Position numbers and translations under genes: made by a program
NCBI GenBank assembly: GCA_900547455.1
Contig: URGV01000013.1
Coordinates: forward strand, 1-51,178
Reading direction: 5' to 3'
From: an uncultured Oscillospiraceae bacterium
Lineage (GTDB): Bacteria; Bacillota; Clostridia; Oscillospirales; Ruminococcaceae
DNA: 51,178 nucleotides
The notes under the pieces: generated by a model
Database searches by the model: none
What the model was told of the DNA's origin: nothing
What the model saw: only the letters and a program-made list of their open reading frames with translations
Shown here: one piece after another, positions 14,725-23,733 of the stretch
Numbering within the stretch: the first letter of the stretch is position 1
Layout: every line of letters begins with the position of its first letter

Positions 14725-15906
14725 TCACGACTGCGACTGGCTCCACATCGATACGTACGGGTAGACCTTATGAAAGCCGTTGCTGCCCTGCTGGGAAGCA
14801 AACAGCAGATAACCAAACCCGGCCAGCACCACAATGACGGTCGCCAGCATCGCAAGATAGCGCTGCTGTTCGAGCTGCTGTTTTTCCCTCTGCCGCTGCT
14901 TATGGGGCAGCGTTGGACTTGTCCCCTCCGCGGGCAGAAAGCTGGCCACCAGCTTTGGCAGCAGCACCATCGCGTAGGGAAACAGGTAGATCGAAAAGCG
15001 CTCCAGGATCATGTGGTGGGTGCAGAAGATGTACAGCAGCATGACATAAAAGGCGCTGTTGATGAGGATGCGGTCGCCCTCATCCCGCTGAAGCAGGCGC
15101 TTGCGCAACAGCCACACCGCCGCAAAGTACAAAATCGGAAAGATGGCATACCGGTAGCCCAATCCCTCCCAGTAGCGCGACCCGATGTAACCGGCATAGT
15201 TTGGGAAAAGGTACTGGGTCAAAAACTGCGCCGCCTGGTTGCTGAACAGATAGACCGGCACCGCTGCCGCCCCCATCACGGCAAACAGCCTGCCGTCACA
15301 GCGCCAGTTCAAAATCCAGTAGAACGGCAAAAAGAAGAGCGCCGAAGTGTGGAAGGTGGCCGCCAGCAGCACGATGAGGGCAAAGGGCAAGAGCTTCCGC
15401 CTTTTTAAAAACGGGTAGGCCAGCAGGCAGATGGTGGCGGCGATCGACTGGCGGAACAGGTTCATGCTGTGCGCAAAAAACTGCAGCGTCAGATAGAGGT
15501 ACAGCCCCAGCCAGGGCAGCGGAGAAAAATGCCGAACAAACCAAACAACAATTGCGGTGAGAAGCAGGTTGACTACCAGAAGCAGCTGGCGGTAGCTCAG
15601 TCCCAGCAGGTACATCAGGCGGGTGAAAATCGAGTAGCCGATAAACTCCTGCCCCACATGGTCCTGCAAAAGCTGCGAAACGCTCATCGGGCCAAGCTGT
15701 TCATAGAGGGTCTGGTAATTAAAATAGTCGTATCCGATGCCGTAACGACAGGTCGCCACCAGCACAAACAGCGCCCCCGCCGCCAACAAAAACAGGTCCT
15801 GCAGCATCTTGCGCTTTTTGGTGTCCAGATGCTCCACCTGGCCGCTCCACAGCAGTGACCCCGCGCACAAAAATGCCGCCATACCAAGATAAACTGCCAA
15901 TTTCAT
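14725..15906 (-). CDS. EpsG-family polysaccharide polymerase-like membrane protein
   Basis: A 393-residue integral membrane protein with about ten hydrophobic segments. The RYGIGYDYFNYQ motif near residue 55 and FRQSIA near residue 150 are the hallmarks of the EpsG/Wzy-like family, whose members polymerise repeat units of exopolysaccharides. The ATG at 15906 has AAAGGA six bases upstream; a GTG one codon earlier is possible. No glycosyltransferase, flippase or other polysaccharide gene lies nearby, so it appears as an orphan and its product is unknown. Confidence 0.8.
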   Translation of the reverse strand: MKLAVYLGMAAFLCAGSLLWSGQVEHLDTKKRKMLQDLFLLAAGALFVLVATCRYGIGYDYFNYQTLYEQLGPMSVSQLLQDHVGQEFIGYSIFTRLMYLLGLSYRQLLLVVNLLLTAIVVWFVRHFSPLPWLGLYLYLTLQFFAHSMNLFRQSIAATICLLAYPFLKRRKLLPFALIVLLAATFHTSALFFLPFYWILNWRCDGRLFAVMGAAAVPVYLFSNQAAQFLTQYLFPNYAGYIGSRYWEGLGYRYAIFPILYFAAVWLLRKRLLQRDEGDRILINSAFYVMLLYIFCTHHMILERFSIYLFPYAMVLLPKLVASFLPAEGTSPTLPHKQRQREKQQLEQQRYLAMLATVIVVLAGFGYLLFASQQGSNGFHKVYPYVSMWSQSQS

Positions 15907-15932
15907 CACCGGTCCTTTTTCTTGCTCGTTTT

Positions 15933-15961
15933 ATTATAGCGGATTTTGCCCGCATTATCAA
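15933..15961 (-). promoter_or_regulatory. Promoter of the EpsG-like gene
   Basis: TTGATA (15956-15961), 17-bp spacer, TATAAT (15933-15938) on the minus strand. Confidence 0.82.
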
Positions 15962-16077
15962 ACCGGAAACGAACAAACTTTCTCTGCACTCTGACCGAAA
16001 AAGCGTCGCTTTATGGCTTTGCTCTGATAAAATTTTCCAAAAAATTTTGTATTTTCCTGTATTTCTTTTCCTTCTTC

Positions 16078-16106
16078 TTGTCCTTTTATCAACAAAGTGT
16101 TAAAAT
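16078..16106 (+). promoter_or_regulatory. Promoter of the MATE gene
   Basis: TTGTCC (16078-16083), 17-bp spacer, TAAAAT (16101-16106). Confidence 0.65.
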
Positions 16107-16171
16107 ATTAAAATCTTTATAAATTCTCCCATTCCCTCCTCCTGAAGGGCATGGACGAAAGGAAGGATTTT

Positions 16172-17518
16172 ATGTTTTCCAGAAAGGATCTGCAGCGGCT
16201 GATTATCCCGCTGATTGTGGAACAGTTTTTGTCCATCACCATCGGCATGGCGGACACCGTCATGGTTTCGGTCTGTGGTGAGGCGGCTGTCTCAGGCGTT
16301 TCGCTGGTGGACGCCATCAACATTTTGATGATCAACATCTTCTCGGCCCTGGCCACCGGCGGCGCAATCGTCTCCTCCCAGTATATCGGACGGGAAGATC
16401 TAGGCAAAGCCTGTGAGGCTGCCAAGCAGCTGGTGCTGGCTGTCTTTGTCCTATCCACCGCCATCGGAGCCATCTTTGTCTTTGGCGGCCCGCAGGTTCT
16501 GGGACTGCTCTACCACGACATAGAGGCCGACGTTATGGCCAGCGCGGAATCTTACTTTTTCCTGACCGCCCTGTCCTACCCCTTTATCGCCCTGTACAAT
16601 GCCGGCGCGGCGCTGTTCCGCGCGATGGGCAACTCCAAGGTTTCGATGACCATCTCCATCGTCATGAACTGCATCAACATCGGCGGCAATGCGCTGTTCA
16701 TCTTCGGCTTCGATATGGGCGCGGCGGGCGCGGCGCTGGCCACCCTGATCTCCCGCATCGTGGGCGCCGTCTTTATCCTGGTCCTGCTGCGCCGCTCCAC
16801 CAACATCATCCACATCGATTCCTATCTGCGCCTTGGCCTGCACCCGGGGATGATTAAGAACATTCTGGAAATCGGCATCCCCAACGGCCTGGAAAACGGC
16901 ATGTTCCAACTGGGCAAAATCATCGTACAGGGCATGATCGCCTCCTACGGCACCGCCGCCATCGCGGCCAACGCCGTGTGCAACTCGATTGCCGGCTTCC
17001 CCATCATCCCCGGAAGCGCCATCGGCCTTGCGCTTATCACCGTCGTCGGACAGTGTGTCGGCGCGCAACGCTATGAGGAGGCCAAGCAGTACATCCACAA
17101 GCTGACCGGACTGGCCTACCTTTTCATGTTCTTCTTCAATGCCTTGATTGCCATTTTCTGCTCACAAATCGTCGGCTTTTTCAGTCTTTCTGCCGAGGCG
17201 ACCGACACCGCCGTCCAGATCATGCTGTGGCACAGCCTGTTCTGCGCGGTCTTCTGGCCCGCTGCCTTCACCATGCCAAACGGCCTGCGCGCGGCCAACG
17301 ACGTTCGCTTCACCATGACCGTCTCGATTCTGTCGATGTGGATCTGCCGCATCTGCATGAGCTACATTCTGGGCACTGTGCTCGGCATGGGCGCGCTGGG
17401 CACCTGGTTTGCCATGTTCCTGGACTGGATTGTCCGCATTGTCTTCTTTGCCGTGCGCCTGCACTCCAACAAATGGCAGCACCGCGAGCTGCAGCAAAAA
17501 ATGGCTGCCGTCGATTAA
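16172..17518 (+). CDS. MATE-family efflux transporter
   Basis: A 448-residue membrane protein with about twelve hydrophobic segments in two related halves, the architecture of MATE (NorM/DinF type) exporters that use an ion gradient to expel organic cations or drugs. Family-typical stretches are PLIVEQFLSITIGMADTVMV, the YIGRED loop and GNALFIFGFDMGAAGAALAT. The ATG at 16172 is preferred over one at 16151 because GAAAGGAAGG lies between them at proper spacing. It stands alone with its own promoter and terminator; substrate unknown. Confidence 0.92.
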   Translation: MFSRKDLQRLIIPLIVEQFLSITIGMADTVMVSVCGEAAVSGVSLVDAINILMINIFSALATGGAIVSSQYIGREDLGKACEAAKQLVLAVFVLSTAIGAIFVFGGPQVLGLLYHDIEADVMASAESYFFLTALSYPFIALYNAGAALFRAMGNSKVSMTISIVMNCINIGGNALFIFGFDMGAAGAALATLISRIVGAVFILVLLRRSTNIIHIDSYLRLGLHPGMIKNILEIGIPNGLENGMFQLGKIIVQGMIASYGTAAIAANAVCNSIAGFPIIPGSAIGLALITVVGQCVGAQRYEEAKQYIHKLTGLAYLFMFFFNALIAIFCSQIVGFFSLSAEATDTAVQIMLWHSLFCAVFWPAAFTMPNGLRAANDVRFTMTVSILSMWICRICMSYILGTVLGMGALGTWFAMFLDWIVRIVFFAVRLHSNKWQHRELQQKMAAVD

Positions 17519-17525
17519 CAATACC

Positions 17526-17562
17526 AAAAAGGACCTGTCCATTCCTGGACAGGTCCTTTTTA
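17526..17562. terminator. Bidirectional terminator between MATE and sensor kinase
   Basis: AAAAAGGACCTGTCC pairs with GGACAGGTCCTTTTT; T-runs occur on both strands and both flanking genes converge here. Confidence 0.9.
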
Positions 17563-17570
17563 CTGCTTGA

Positions 17571-19016
17571 TTATTTTTGTGTCAATTCCTGGTCCCAAAC
17601 TTCCAGCTCAAACCAGAAGGTACTTCCTTCTCCCAGCTGGCTTTCCACGCCGTACCGGGCATGGTGCGCCTGCAAAATTTCTTTGACGATGCAAAGTCCC
17701 AAGCCGTTGCCCGGCACCTTTTTTGCTGCGCTTGATTTATTAACACGATAGTAGCGATCCCAGATCTTGGATAGATTTTCCTCCGGAATGCCTTCCCCAT
17801 GATCGCAGACACGCACGCGCACCTTTTTGCCGTCCAACACCTGCCGCACCACAATCTGCTTATCCTCGCCAGTATGGTGGCAGGCGTTGTTGATAAAATT
17901 ATAAATCACCCGGCTGATTTCCAACTCATCAGCCTTCACCCAGACGCGGCAGTTTTGCTCCAGACAGATCTGGTAATCCTCACCCAACAGCTTCTGATAG
18001 CGCTCTACCGTCCGCTGGAGAATATCGGTCAGACAGAACACCTGCAAGTTCAGCTTCATCTGCCCGGACTGCATCCGTGACAGATCCAGAATATCGTTGA
18101 CCAGCAGCGAGAGACGCTGCGCCTCATCCTGAATCACCTGAACATTTTCCGGCGTGTTTTCCTCCGGCATATCCTGCATCATCTGCGTGTAGCCGATAAT
18201 CATGGTCAATGGCGAGCGCAGGTCATGGGAGATGTTGGCAAGCATCTCCTTGTTCTGCTGCTCGGTGCGCGCAAACTGCTTCACGACCTGATTGAGCGCA
18301 CGGCCCAGCCGCTTTGTATCCGGGAAGTGGACCTCAAAATCGCCCTGCGCCACCAGCTCCAGACTCTGAACCAACAGCGCCTGGTCGTCCAGGCGGCGGC
18401 GGTAAAGGATCGCTGCTACCACCACAATCAGCAGCAACAGCGGCAGTGAAAACACCATTCCCTGCAGACGAAGCATTTTTTCCAGAATCAGCGACGGCGT
18501 AACCTCCGCGCTGAGCAGAACCATCCGCTTTTCGCCCTGGGCCGTCTGTGCAATCTGTGCGCAGGTCAGCACCTGGTAATCCCGCTGCACCGGGTCCTGG
18601 CTTTTACAATAGACGGTATGAAACCGCATCACCTGTTCCCAAGCCACGCCCCGGGTGGATTCCGCCTGGCGGTACAATTCCGCCAGCTTTTCCTGTGTAT
18701 ATTCTGTCAGGGAAGCGTTGTGAAAGCTTCCCGCCTCCACCAGGGTCTCCCCCTGCGCGTCAACGATCTTCACGCCCATTTTCGCGCTTGTTAGTTCTAT
18801 GTTCAAAACACTCAGATCAAAGCTGTCAACATTTTCACAGACATCGTGCAAAACCGATTTTGCCATCTGTGTTTTCAAGATGCGATAACCATCTTTTACC
18901 CAGATCAGCTGGATCACCCAGATCAGCGCCAGCAGCACCGCCAGACAAATCAGGAAAACAGGGAGGGCTTTTTTCCCACTGAAAGAGCGCCCCTTTTTCC
19001 CCTCATTATGCCTCAA
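17571..19016 (-). CDS. Sensor histidine kinase
   Basis: A 481-residue transmembrane kinase. Two membrane helices (about 17-40 and 187-206) enclose an extracellular sensor of about 145 residues, followed by a HAMP-like linker, the phospho-acceptor H264 in NISHDLRSPLTM and a full ATPase domain (N-box INNACHHT, G1 DHGEGIPEE, G2 GNGLGLCIVKEI). It overlaps the response-regulator stop by 11 bases and is co-translated with it. The unspecialised sensor gives no ligand. The penicillin-binding protein gene lies just beyond the regulator, so a cell-envelope role is possible but unproven. Confidence 0.93.
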   Translation of the reverse strand: MRHNEGKKGRSFSGKKALPVFLICLAVLLALIWVIQLIWVKDGYRILKTQMAKSVLHDVCENVDSFDLSVLNIELTSAKMGVKIVDAQGETLVEAGSFHNASLTEYTQEKLAELYRQAESTRGVAWEQVMRFHTVYCKSQDPVQRDYQVLTCAQIAQTAQGEKRMVLLSAEVTPSLILEKMLRLQGMVFSLPLLLLIVVVAAILYRRRLDDQALLVQSLELVAQGDFEVHFPDTKRLGRALNQVVKQFARTEQQNKEMLANISHDLRSPLTMIIGYTQMMQDMPEENTPENVQVIQDEAQRLSLLVNDILDLSRMQSGQMKLNLQVFCLTDILQRTVERYQKLLGEDYQICLEQNCRVWVKADELEISRVIYNFINNACHHTGEDKQIVVRQVLDGKKVRVRVCDHGEGIPEENLSKIWDRYYRVNKSSAAKKVPGNGLGLCIVKEILQAHHARYGVESQLGEGSTFWFELEVWDQELTQK

Positions 19017-19677
19017 AGCGATAGCCGACGCCTCTGAGCGTTACAATGTAGCTGCTGTATTTTCCCAGAGCCTTTCTTAAAAGTTTGATATGGGTATCCA
19101 GTGTACGGTCATCGCCAAAAAAGTCGTAACCCCAGACGTCGTTGATGAGCTTTTCGCGGGTGAGGGCGATGCCCCTGTTGCGCACCAGGTAGAACAAAAG
19201 CTCATACTCCTTCGGGGAAAGATTGATCTTTTCGCCATCGACATAGACAAGTCTTCCGGTAAAATCGATCTTCAGTCCTTCAAATTCCAAAATCTCCTTG
19301 CGCGGAGCGGAGGAAGCGTCGCTGCGCTTCAGGATGGCCTGCACGCGCATCATCAGCTCCTTTGGAGAGAACGGCTTTGTGACGTAATCATCCACGCCCA
19401 GCTCAAAGCCATGGATGCGGTCATATTCCTCGCCACGCGCCGAGATCATCAAAACCGGAACCTGAGAGAACTTGCGGATCTCTCTGCATGCGGAAAAACC
19501 GTCCAGCTCCGGCATCATGACGTCCAGAATGATCAGATCAAATTTATTCTGACGGCACAGTTCGATGGCAGACATGCCGTCCGCCGCTTCCTCGACCTCA
19601 TAGCCTTCAAATTCCGCGTACTTGCGGATTAAAACTCTGATCTTTTCTTCGTCGTCTACCACTAACAATCGATACAT
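19006..19677 (-). CDS. OmpR-family response regulator
   Basis: A 223-residue regulator with a receiver domain (acidic pocket D8/D9, phospho-aspartate D52 in LILDVMMPE, S79 and K101 in DDYVTKPFSP) and a C-terminal winged helix ending RGVGYRFEA, typical of the OmpR/PhoB class. The ATG at 19677 has GGGAGG seven bases upstream. It is the first gene of a two-gene operon with the histidine kinase. No convincing promoter could be fixed in 19678-19928, which is AT-rich and otherwise empty. Confidence 0.95.
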   Translation of the reverse strand: MYRLLVVDDEEKIRVLIRKYAEFEGYEVEEAADGMSAIELCRQNKFDLIILDVMMPELDGFSACREIRKFSQVPVLMISARGEEYDRIHGFELGVDDYVTKPFSPKELMMRVQAILKRSDASSAPRKEILEFEGLKIDFTGRLVYVDGEKINLSPKEYELLFYLVRNRGIALTREKLINDVWGYDFFGDDRTLDTHIKLLRKALGKYSSYIVTLRGVGYRFEA

Positions 19678-19928
19678 TTTACATCCTCCCAAGCTGCCGC
19701 GCCAGCCCCAAAGCTGCGCGGCCTACAAATTCCCAAACAAGCATCGTTTTAAACACAAGCCTATAAAAGTATCCTATCATGGATTTGTGACGGTTGAATG
19801 AACAAAGAGAGTACTTTCAAAAAGAATGAAAAAACTTTGCCATTCCCCATAAATTCTAACAAATTTTCCCTTTTCGTCCCCCCTTCATCACCGAAAAGAA
19901 TCTGCCATTCTTTTCATTTTTCTATCAC

Positions 19929-19960
19929 AAAAGGGCTTCCTGTTTCCAGGAAACCCTTTT
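19929..19960 (-). terminator. Terminator of the PBP gene
   Basis: AAAAGGGTTTCCTG/CAGGAAGCCCTTTT stem with a GAAA tetraloop on the minus strand and the T-run inside the 3' arm, directly after the PBP stop. Confidence 0.8.
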
Positions 19961-19964
19961 GACA

Positions 19965-22349
19965 CTATCTTGTTCTTCCAAACAGGCTGCTGACACTGTC
20001 CCAGAAGCTGCCGCCCTCAGATTCTCCACTGGAATCGCTGGAGCTGGAGCTCGAATTGGAGCCGGAGGACTGGTTTTGCTCCTGTTCCTCCCGGGTAATC
20101 ACCCTTCTTCCTCCAGACTCGCCGTCCGAGGTGGAGCTGCTGTTGTCCTCGTTCTCCGACTCCGGCTCTGCGGTTGTGGTCGAAGAAGAACGGTGGAGGA
20201 TACAGCTGGATGGGATATAGGTTTCCTTATACCAACCGGTCGCCGTGCTCGGGCAATTTTCGGTTGCAAGATCGCCCGACTCGGTGCAGTACTGCAGCGC
20301 CTGCACATTTTCCGAATAGGTGAAGTCCGCCGCTTCCAGCCCCTCGTGGATTGGGAGCATCAGGTTTTTCCACAAAATCGGAGTTGGATAGGTGGAGTAG
20401 TAGATCTCCTCCTGGATATCGTAACCCATCCAGACACCGCCGATATAATAAGGAGTGAAACCGATAAACCACAGGTCCGGGTTGTCGATATCGACCTGCA
20501 CGCCGTTGACATATTTGACGCCGGTGGAAGAACCGGTCTTGCCTGCGGTGACGATGCCGGTCTGGTTCTGGATGTTGGCCTGGGCTCCGGTACCGCGGCT
20601 GACAACCGTCTGCAGCAGGCGGTTGAGTACGGTCGCTGTCTCCTCAGAGATGACGCGGACCTGGGTGGTGTCCTTTTCCAGAATGACATTGCCCTCCATG
20701 TCGGTGACATGGGTGTAGGTGTAAGGTTTGACATACATGCCGCCGGTGACAAAAATCTGGTAGCAGCCAACCAGCTCCTCCAGTGTCATGCCGGTGGTCA
20801 TGCCGCCCAGCGCCATCGCCGACAGGGAGGTGGCGTCCGCCTCCTGCAGGGTGCTGATCTGGAATTTGTTCTTCAGCGTGTCATAGCAGACCTGCGGGGT
20901 CAGGATATTGACAATCTGTGCCGGCACGGTGTTGATCGACTGCTGAACAGCGTACTGCACCGTCATCGGCTCATGGGTATAGCTATTGGTGTAGTTGACC
21001 GGCCACTCGAAGGTCTCGCCGTTCTCGGTCAGGGTCAGCGGCTCATCCACAAAGGTGGTGGACCAGGTAATCAAGTCGCGCTCGAAGGCGTTCAGATATG
21101 CCGAAATCGGCTTCATCGCCGAGCCTGGATGGCGCTGCGACTGGGTGGCGCGGTTAAACAGGCGGTTGGAGGTCTTTTCGTTGCCGCCGATCATGCCCTT
21201 GACGCTGCCGTCCGGCGCGATGACAATCGCCGCCGTCTCCGGATACTCGCTGTTGTTGAGCGCCGGGAAGGTGTCGGGGTTCGCGTAGGAGTCCTCCAGC
21301 GACTGCTGGATATCCGGGTCCATGGTGGAATAGATGCGGTAGCCGCCGCTGTAAACCATATTGGTCGCATAGGCGCGGGTGTAGTTGTACTCCTCCTGCA
21401 GGTCGGTGATGACATCCTCGATGACCTGGTCGGTGTGCCAGTCGGTCAGGGCGGTCAGGCCGTCCGACGTGGACTGAACTTCCTCGCGCGGAGCCAGCTG
21501 GACCTCATAGTTGATCCATTCCTCATACTCGCTCTGGGTCAGCATGCCCGCGTCGAGCATCTCTCCCAGGATGTAGTCGCGCCGCTCCTTGTTTTCCTCC
21601 ATGCCGGTGCCCCAGCCGTAATCCTCGTTTGGATTTTCACGCAGCGGATTATAACGGGTGGGGGCATTGGTGATGGCGATCAGGGTCGCGGCTTCCGCGA
21701 CATTCAGCTCGCTGATGTCCTTGTTAAAATAGAGCTTGGACGCACTCTGGATGCCGTAGCACTGATTGGAAAAGAAAGCGACGTTGAGATAGGTCTCCAA
21801 AATCTGCTCTTTGCTGTAGTTCTTTTCGAGCTTGAGCGCGGTGAAAATCTCCTGCACCTTCCGTTCCGGGGTGACCTCGTCGTTGCCGGTCAGGTTTTTG
21901 ATGACCTGCTGGGTGATGGTGGAACCGCCCTGGATACGGGAGGAACCTCCGAAATAGCCCAGCGTGGAGCGGATGGTTCGCAGCCAGTCCACACCGTGGT
22001 GCTCACAGAAGCGCTTGTCCTCCGCCGCGACGGTGACGTCGATGAGCGTCTGCGGGATCTCGCTGTAGCTGACCCACTCGCGGTTCTGTCCGGAGTAAAG
22101 CTCCTTGACAACCGTCTGTTCCTGGGTGTCCGGATCGGTCACATAAATATACGAAGTATTGTTGAGATTCACCTCTACGTTAGAAAGGTCGACAATCGGG
22201 GCATCCTCCAGGGCGTTGAAAACATACAGCGCCATAACCGAGACGACAATCGAACCGGTGATGATCCCGATAAAAACCATAATGGCAAAAGCGCGGCCCA
22301 GCGCTCCAAAAAAGCGTCTGACAGGTCCACGTCGTTTTGCTGCTGTCAA
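19965..22349 (-). CDS. Class A penicillin-binding protein
   Basis: A 794-residue bifunctional peptidoglycan synthase (PBP1a type). It has a cytoplasmic basic N-terminus, one membrane helix (about 20-44), a GT51 glycosyltransferase domain (catalytic E110 in VAAEDKRFCEHHG, QGGSTITQQ) and a transpeptidase domain (nucleophile S410 with K413 in PGSAMKP, S471-N473, K604-T-G). A C-terminal tail rich in Ser/Gly/Glu follows. The start is TTG at 22349: AAGGAGGAG lies six bases upstream, while frames extending to the ATG at 22424 have no ribosome site and would add residues inside the leader hairpin. It is probably monocistronic. Confidence 0.94.
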   Translation of the reverse strand: MTAAKRRGPVRRFFGALGRAFAIMVFIGIITGSIVVSVMALYVFNALEDAPIVDLSNVEVNLNNTSYIYVTDPDTQEQTVVKELYSGQNREWVSYSEIPQTLIDVTVAAEDKRFCEHHGVDWLRTIRSTLGYFGGSSRIQGGSTITQQVIKNLTGNDEVTPERKVQEIFTALKLEKNYSKEQILETYLNVAFFSNQCYGIQSASKLYFNKDISELNVAEAATLIAITNAPTRYNPLRENPNEDYGWGTGMEENKERRDYILGEMLDAGMLTQSEYEEWINYEVQLAPREEVQSTSDGLTALTDWHTDQVIEDVITDLQEEYNYTRAYATNMVYSGGYRIYSTMDPDIQQSLEDSYANPDTFPALNNSEYPETAAIVIAPDGSVKGMIGGNEKTSNRLFNRATQSQRHPGSAMKPISAYLNAFERDLITWSTTFVDEPLTLTENGETFEWPVNYTNSYTHEPMTVQYAVQQSINTVPAQIVNILTPQVCYDTLKNKFQISTLQEADATSLSAMALGGMTTGMTLEELVGCYQIFVTGGMYVKPYTYTHVTDMEGNVILEKDTTQVRVISEETATVLNRLLQTVVSRGTGAQANIQNQTGIVTAGKTGSSTGVKYVNGVQVDIDNPDLWFIGFTPYYIGGVWMGYDIQEEIYYSTYPTPILWKNLMLPIHEGLEAADFTYSENVQALQYCTESGDLATENCPSTATGWYKETYIPSSCILHRSSSTTTAEPESENEDNSSSTSDGESGGRRVITREEQEQNQSSGSNSSSSSSDSSGESEGGSFWDSVSSLFGRTR

Positions 22350-22407
22350 ATAAATCTCCTCCTTCTGATCGTTCTGCCGCACCCAAGGCGCCGCGCAGTT
22401 TGAGGGT

Positions 22408-22431
22408 TTTGGACATCGTGTCATGTCCAAA
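22408..22431 (-). promoter_or_regulatory. Hairpin in the PBP 5' leader
   Basis: TTTGGACAT (22423-22431 on the minus strand) pairs perfectly over nine bases with ATGTCCAAA (22408-22416) across a six-base loop. It lies between the -10 box and the ribosome site. With no T-run it is not a terminator; it may be an operator or mRNA structure. Confidence 0.5.
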
Positions 22432-22461
22432 GACAATTGTACTTTTATGTACACGCCATTT

Positions 22462-22467
22462 ATTATA
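22462..22467 (-). promoter_or_regulatory. Extended -10 promoter of the PBP gene
   Basis: TGGTATAAT on the minus strand, TATAAT at 22462-22467, with a poor -35. The plus-strand stretch 22468-22608 between this promoter and the BofC-like gene shows no further feature. Confidence 0.6.
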
Positions 22468-22608
22468 CCACACTCGGCATGAAAAATCTTCAATTTTTAC
22501 AAAAATTAAGAAATTATCTAAAGTCTCAAGGGCTTGGTATATCAATTTTGTGCAGCTTTTTTCCCTATTTGACAAGGCACGATTCCTCCACCACTGTCAA
22601 AAAAGCAC

Positions 22609-22643
22609 TGCATATTTCTTCCTTTTGCGGGCAAAATCAAATC
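22609..22643 (+). promoter_or_regulatory. Possible forespore-type promoter
   Basis: GCATA followed after 14 bases by GGGCAAAAT resembles the sigma-F pattern (GYATA, about 15 bases, GGnnAnAnT), upstream of a BofC-domain gene. The spacing is one base short and no vegetative promoter was found for this gene. Confidence 0.25.
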
Positions 22644-22708
22644 AGAAGGTCCGCCTACACAGCCGACATCTTCTTTATTATCTCCCAAAAAGAAAGGATG
22701 CATCTTTC

Positions 22709-23071
22709 TTGAAACAAAATATCCTTCTCACCTGCGCCGCTCTGGCTGCCGTGTGCATCATCACCGCCTTTTTGCTGAGCGTTTCTGATATGACTTCCTC
22801 CGCTCCCGCCCCCAACGCTCAGGAGGCCGGAGAAACTGTCCAGGGCGTCGAGCGCACGCCAAATCAAGACGAGGCGGCAGACTGCCAATATTATCTGCGG
22901 GACTATCAGGGGAAACTTGCCGTCTTTCTGCCGGACAAACAAACACCCGAGATTGTCTTTGACGTCTATCTCTCCACCCTGCCCGCCTATGACCGCGGCC
23001 AGCTGCAGCTGGGTGTCCCCGTACAGGACTATGAGGAGCTGGTCAAGCGCATCGAGGACTACATTAGCTGA
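22709..23071 (+). CDS. BofC C-terminal-domain protein
   Basis: A 120-residue protein with an N-terminal membrane helix or signal (about 5-24), a short linker, and residues about 60-120 matching the BofC C-terminal domain pattern (YYLRDYQGKLAVF, VDVYLSTLPAYDRGQLQLG-like register, EELVKRIEDY). In Bacillus BofC is a forespore intermembrane protein that restrains SpoIVB signalling. Single-domain clostridial relatives are common and not all are sporulation-linked. The start is TTG at 22709 with AGAAAGGA upstream; longer frames run through the divergent PBP promoter. Family call from pattern memory, moderately sure. Confidence 0.65.
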   Translation: MKQNILLTCAALAAVCIITAFLLSVSDMTSSAPAPNAQEAGETVQGVERTPNQDEAADCQYYLRDYQGKLAVFLPDKQTPEIVFDVYLSTLPAYDRGQLQLGVPVQDYEELVKRIEDYIS

Positions 23072-23117
23072 CGGTTACCGAATTGTAATGAAACTTTCAT
23101 CGGAAAAGGAGGAATTT

Positions 23118-23222
23118 TTGCCCCGGCTGGAATATAATAAAGATAGAAAGCAAAAACAAAATTCTCTGATCCGATTGAGGGGTGATTCCCGTGAACTTCA
23201 AATTTGCACACAACAACATTAA
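23118..23222 (+). other. Possible small frame ahead of the glyoxalase gene
   Basis: AAAAGGAGG lies five bases before a TTG at 23118 that opens a 34-codon basic frame ending at 23222, overlapping the glyoxalase start in another frame. A TATAAT at about 23132 lies inside it. Coding status is doubtful. Confidence 0.2.
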
Positions 23223-23562
23223 TGTGCTCAATTTGGATGAGAGCCTTGCCTTCTACCAAGAAGCTTTAGGTCTGAAAGAGGTCTCCCGCAAAGTTGCGGA
23301 GGACGGCAGTTTCATCCTGGTCTACCTGGGTGATACCTCCACTAAGCACCAGCTGGAATTGACCTGGCTGCGAAACCGCCATGATCCTTATGACCTCGGC
23401 GACAATGAAATGCACATTGCTTTCACCACATCCGATTTTGATGCTGCACACGAAAAGCACAAAGAGATGGGATGCATCTGCTATGAAAATAAGGCGATGG
23501 GCGTGTATTTCATCAGTGACCCAGACGGCTACTGGCTGGAAATTATTCCAGAAAAAATGTAA
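23191..23562 (+). CDS. Glyoxalase I-like VOC-fold protein
   Basis: A 123-residue vicinal-oxygen-chelate protein close to lactoylglutathione lyase, which isomerises the methylglyoxal-thiol adduct. The four metal-ligand positions of the family are present: histidine in KFAHNNINV, glutamate in LELTW, histidine in EMHIAF and glutamate in WLEII. The start is GTG at 23191 with GAGGGG eight bases upstream; an earlier GTG at 23182 overlaps that site. Most clostridia lack glutathione, so bacillithiol, cysteine or another thiol would be the partner. That point is inference. Confidence 0.85.
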   Translation: MNFKFAHNNINVLNLDESLAFYQEALGLKEVSRKVAEDGSFILVYLGDTSTKHQLELTWLRNRHDPYDLGDNEMHIAFTTSDFDAAHEKHKEMGCICYENKAMGVYFISDPDGYWLEIIPEKM

Positions 23563-23600
23563 ATTACTTTTGTTTCATAAATTATTCTCCTAACCTAACG

Positions 23601-23633
23601 AAAAGAGGGATCTGCATGCAGGTCCCTCTTTTT
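23601..23633 (+). terminator. Terminator of the glyoxalase gene
   Basis: AAAGAGGGA/TCCCTCTTT stem enclosing TGCATGCA, followed by T. Confidence 0.85.
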
Positions 23634-23681
23634 AGTTATCCCGCCGGGGCTCTTCACCCAGTCGACTGTTTGCCGGAGAGG

Positions 23682-23721
23682 AAAAAGGAAGGCGTGCACC
23701 AAAGGTGCCGCCTTCCTTTTT
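23682..23721 (-). terminator. Terminator of the ferredoxin gene
   Basis: AAAAAGGAAGGCG pairs with CGCCTTCCTTTTT, with an inner GCACC/GGTGC stem; the T-run on the minus strand is part of the arm. It lies just past the ferredoxin stop. Confidence 0.88.
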
Positions 23722-23733
23722 GGATTCTGCTAA

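Noticed and set aside
19959..22403. Long open frame on the plus strand opposite the PBP gene
   Set aside because: It mirrors the codon pattern of a certain gene in GC-rich DNA, has no ribosome site and yields a composition unlike real proteins.
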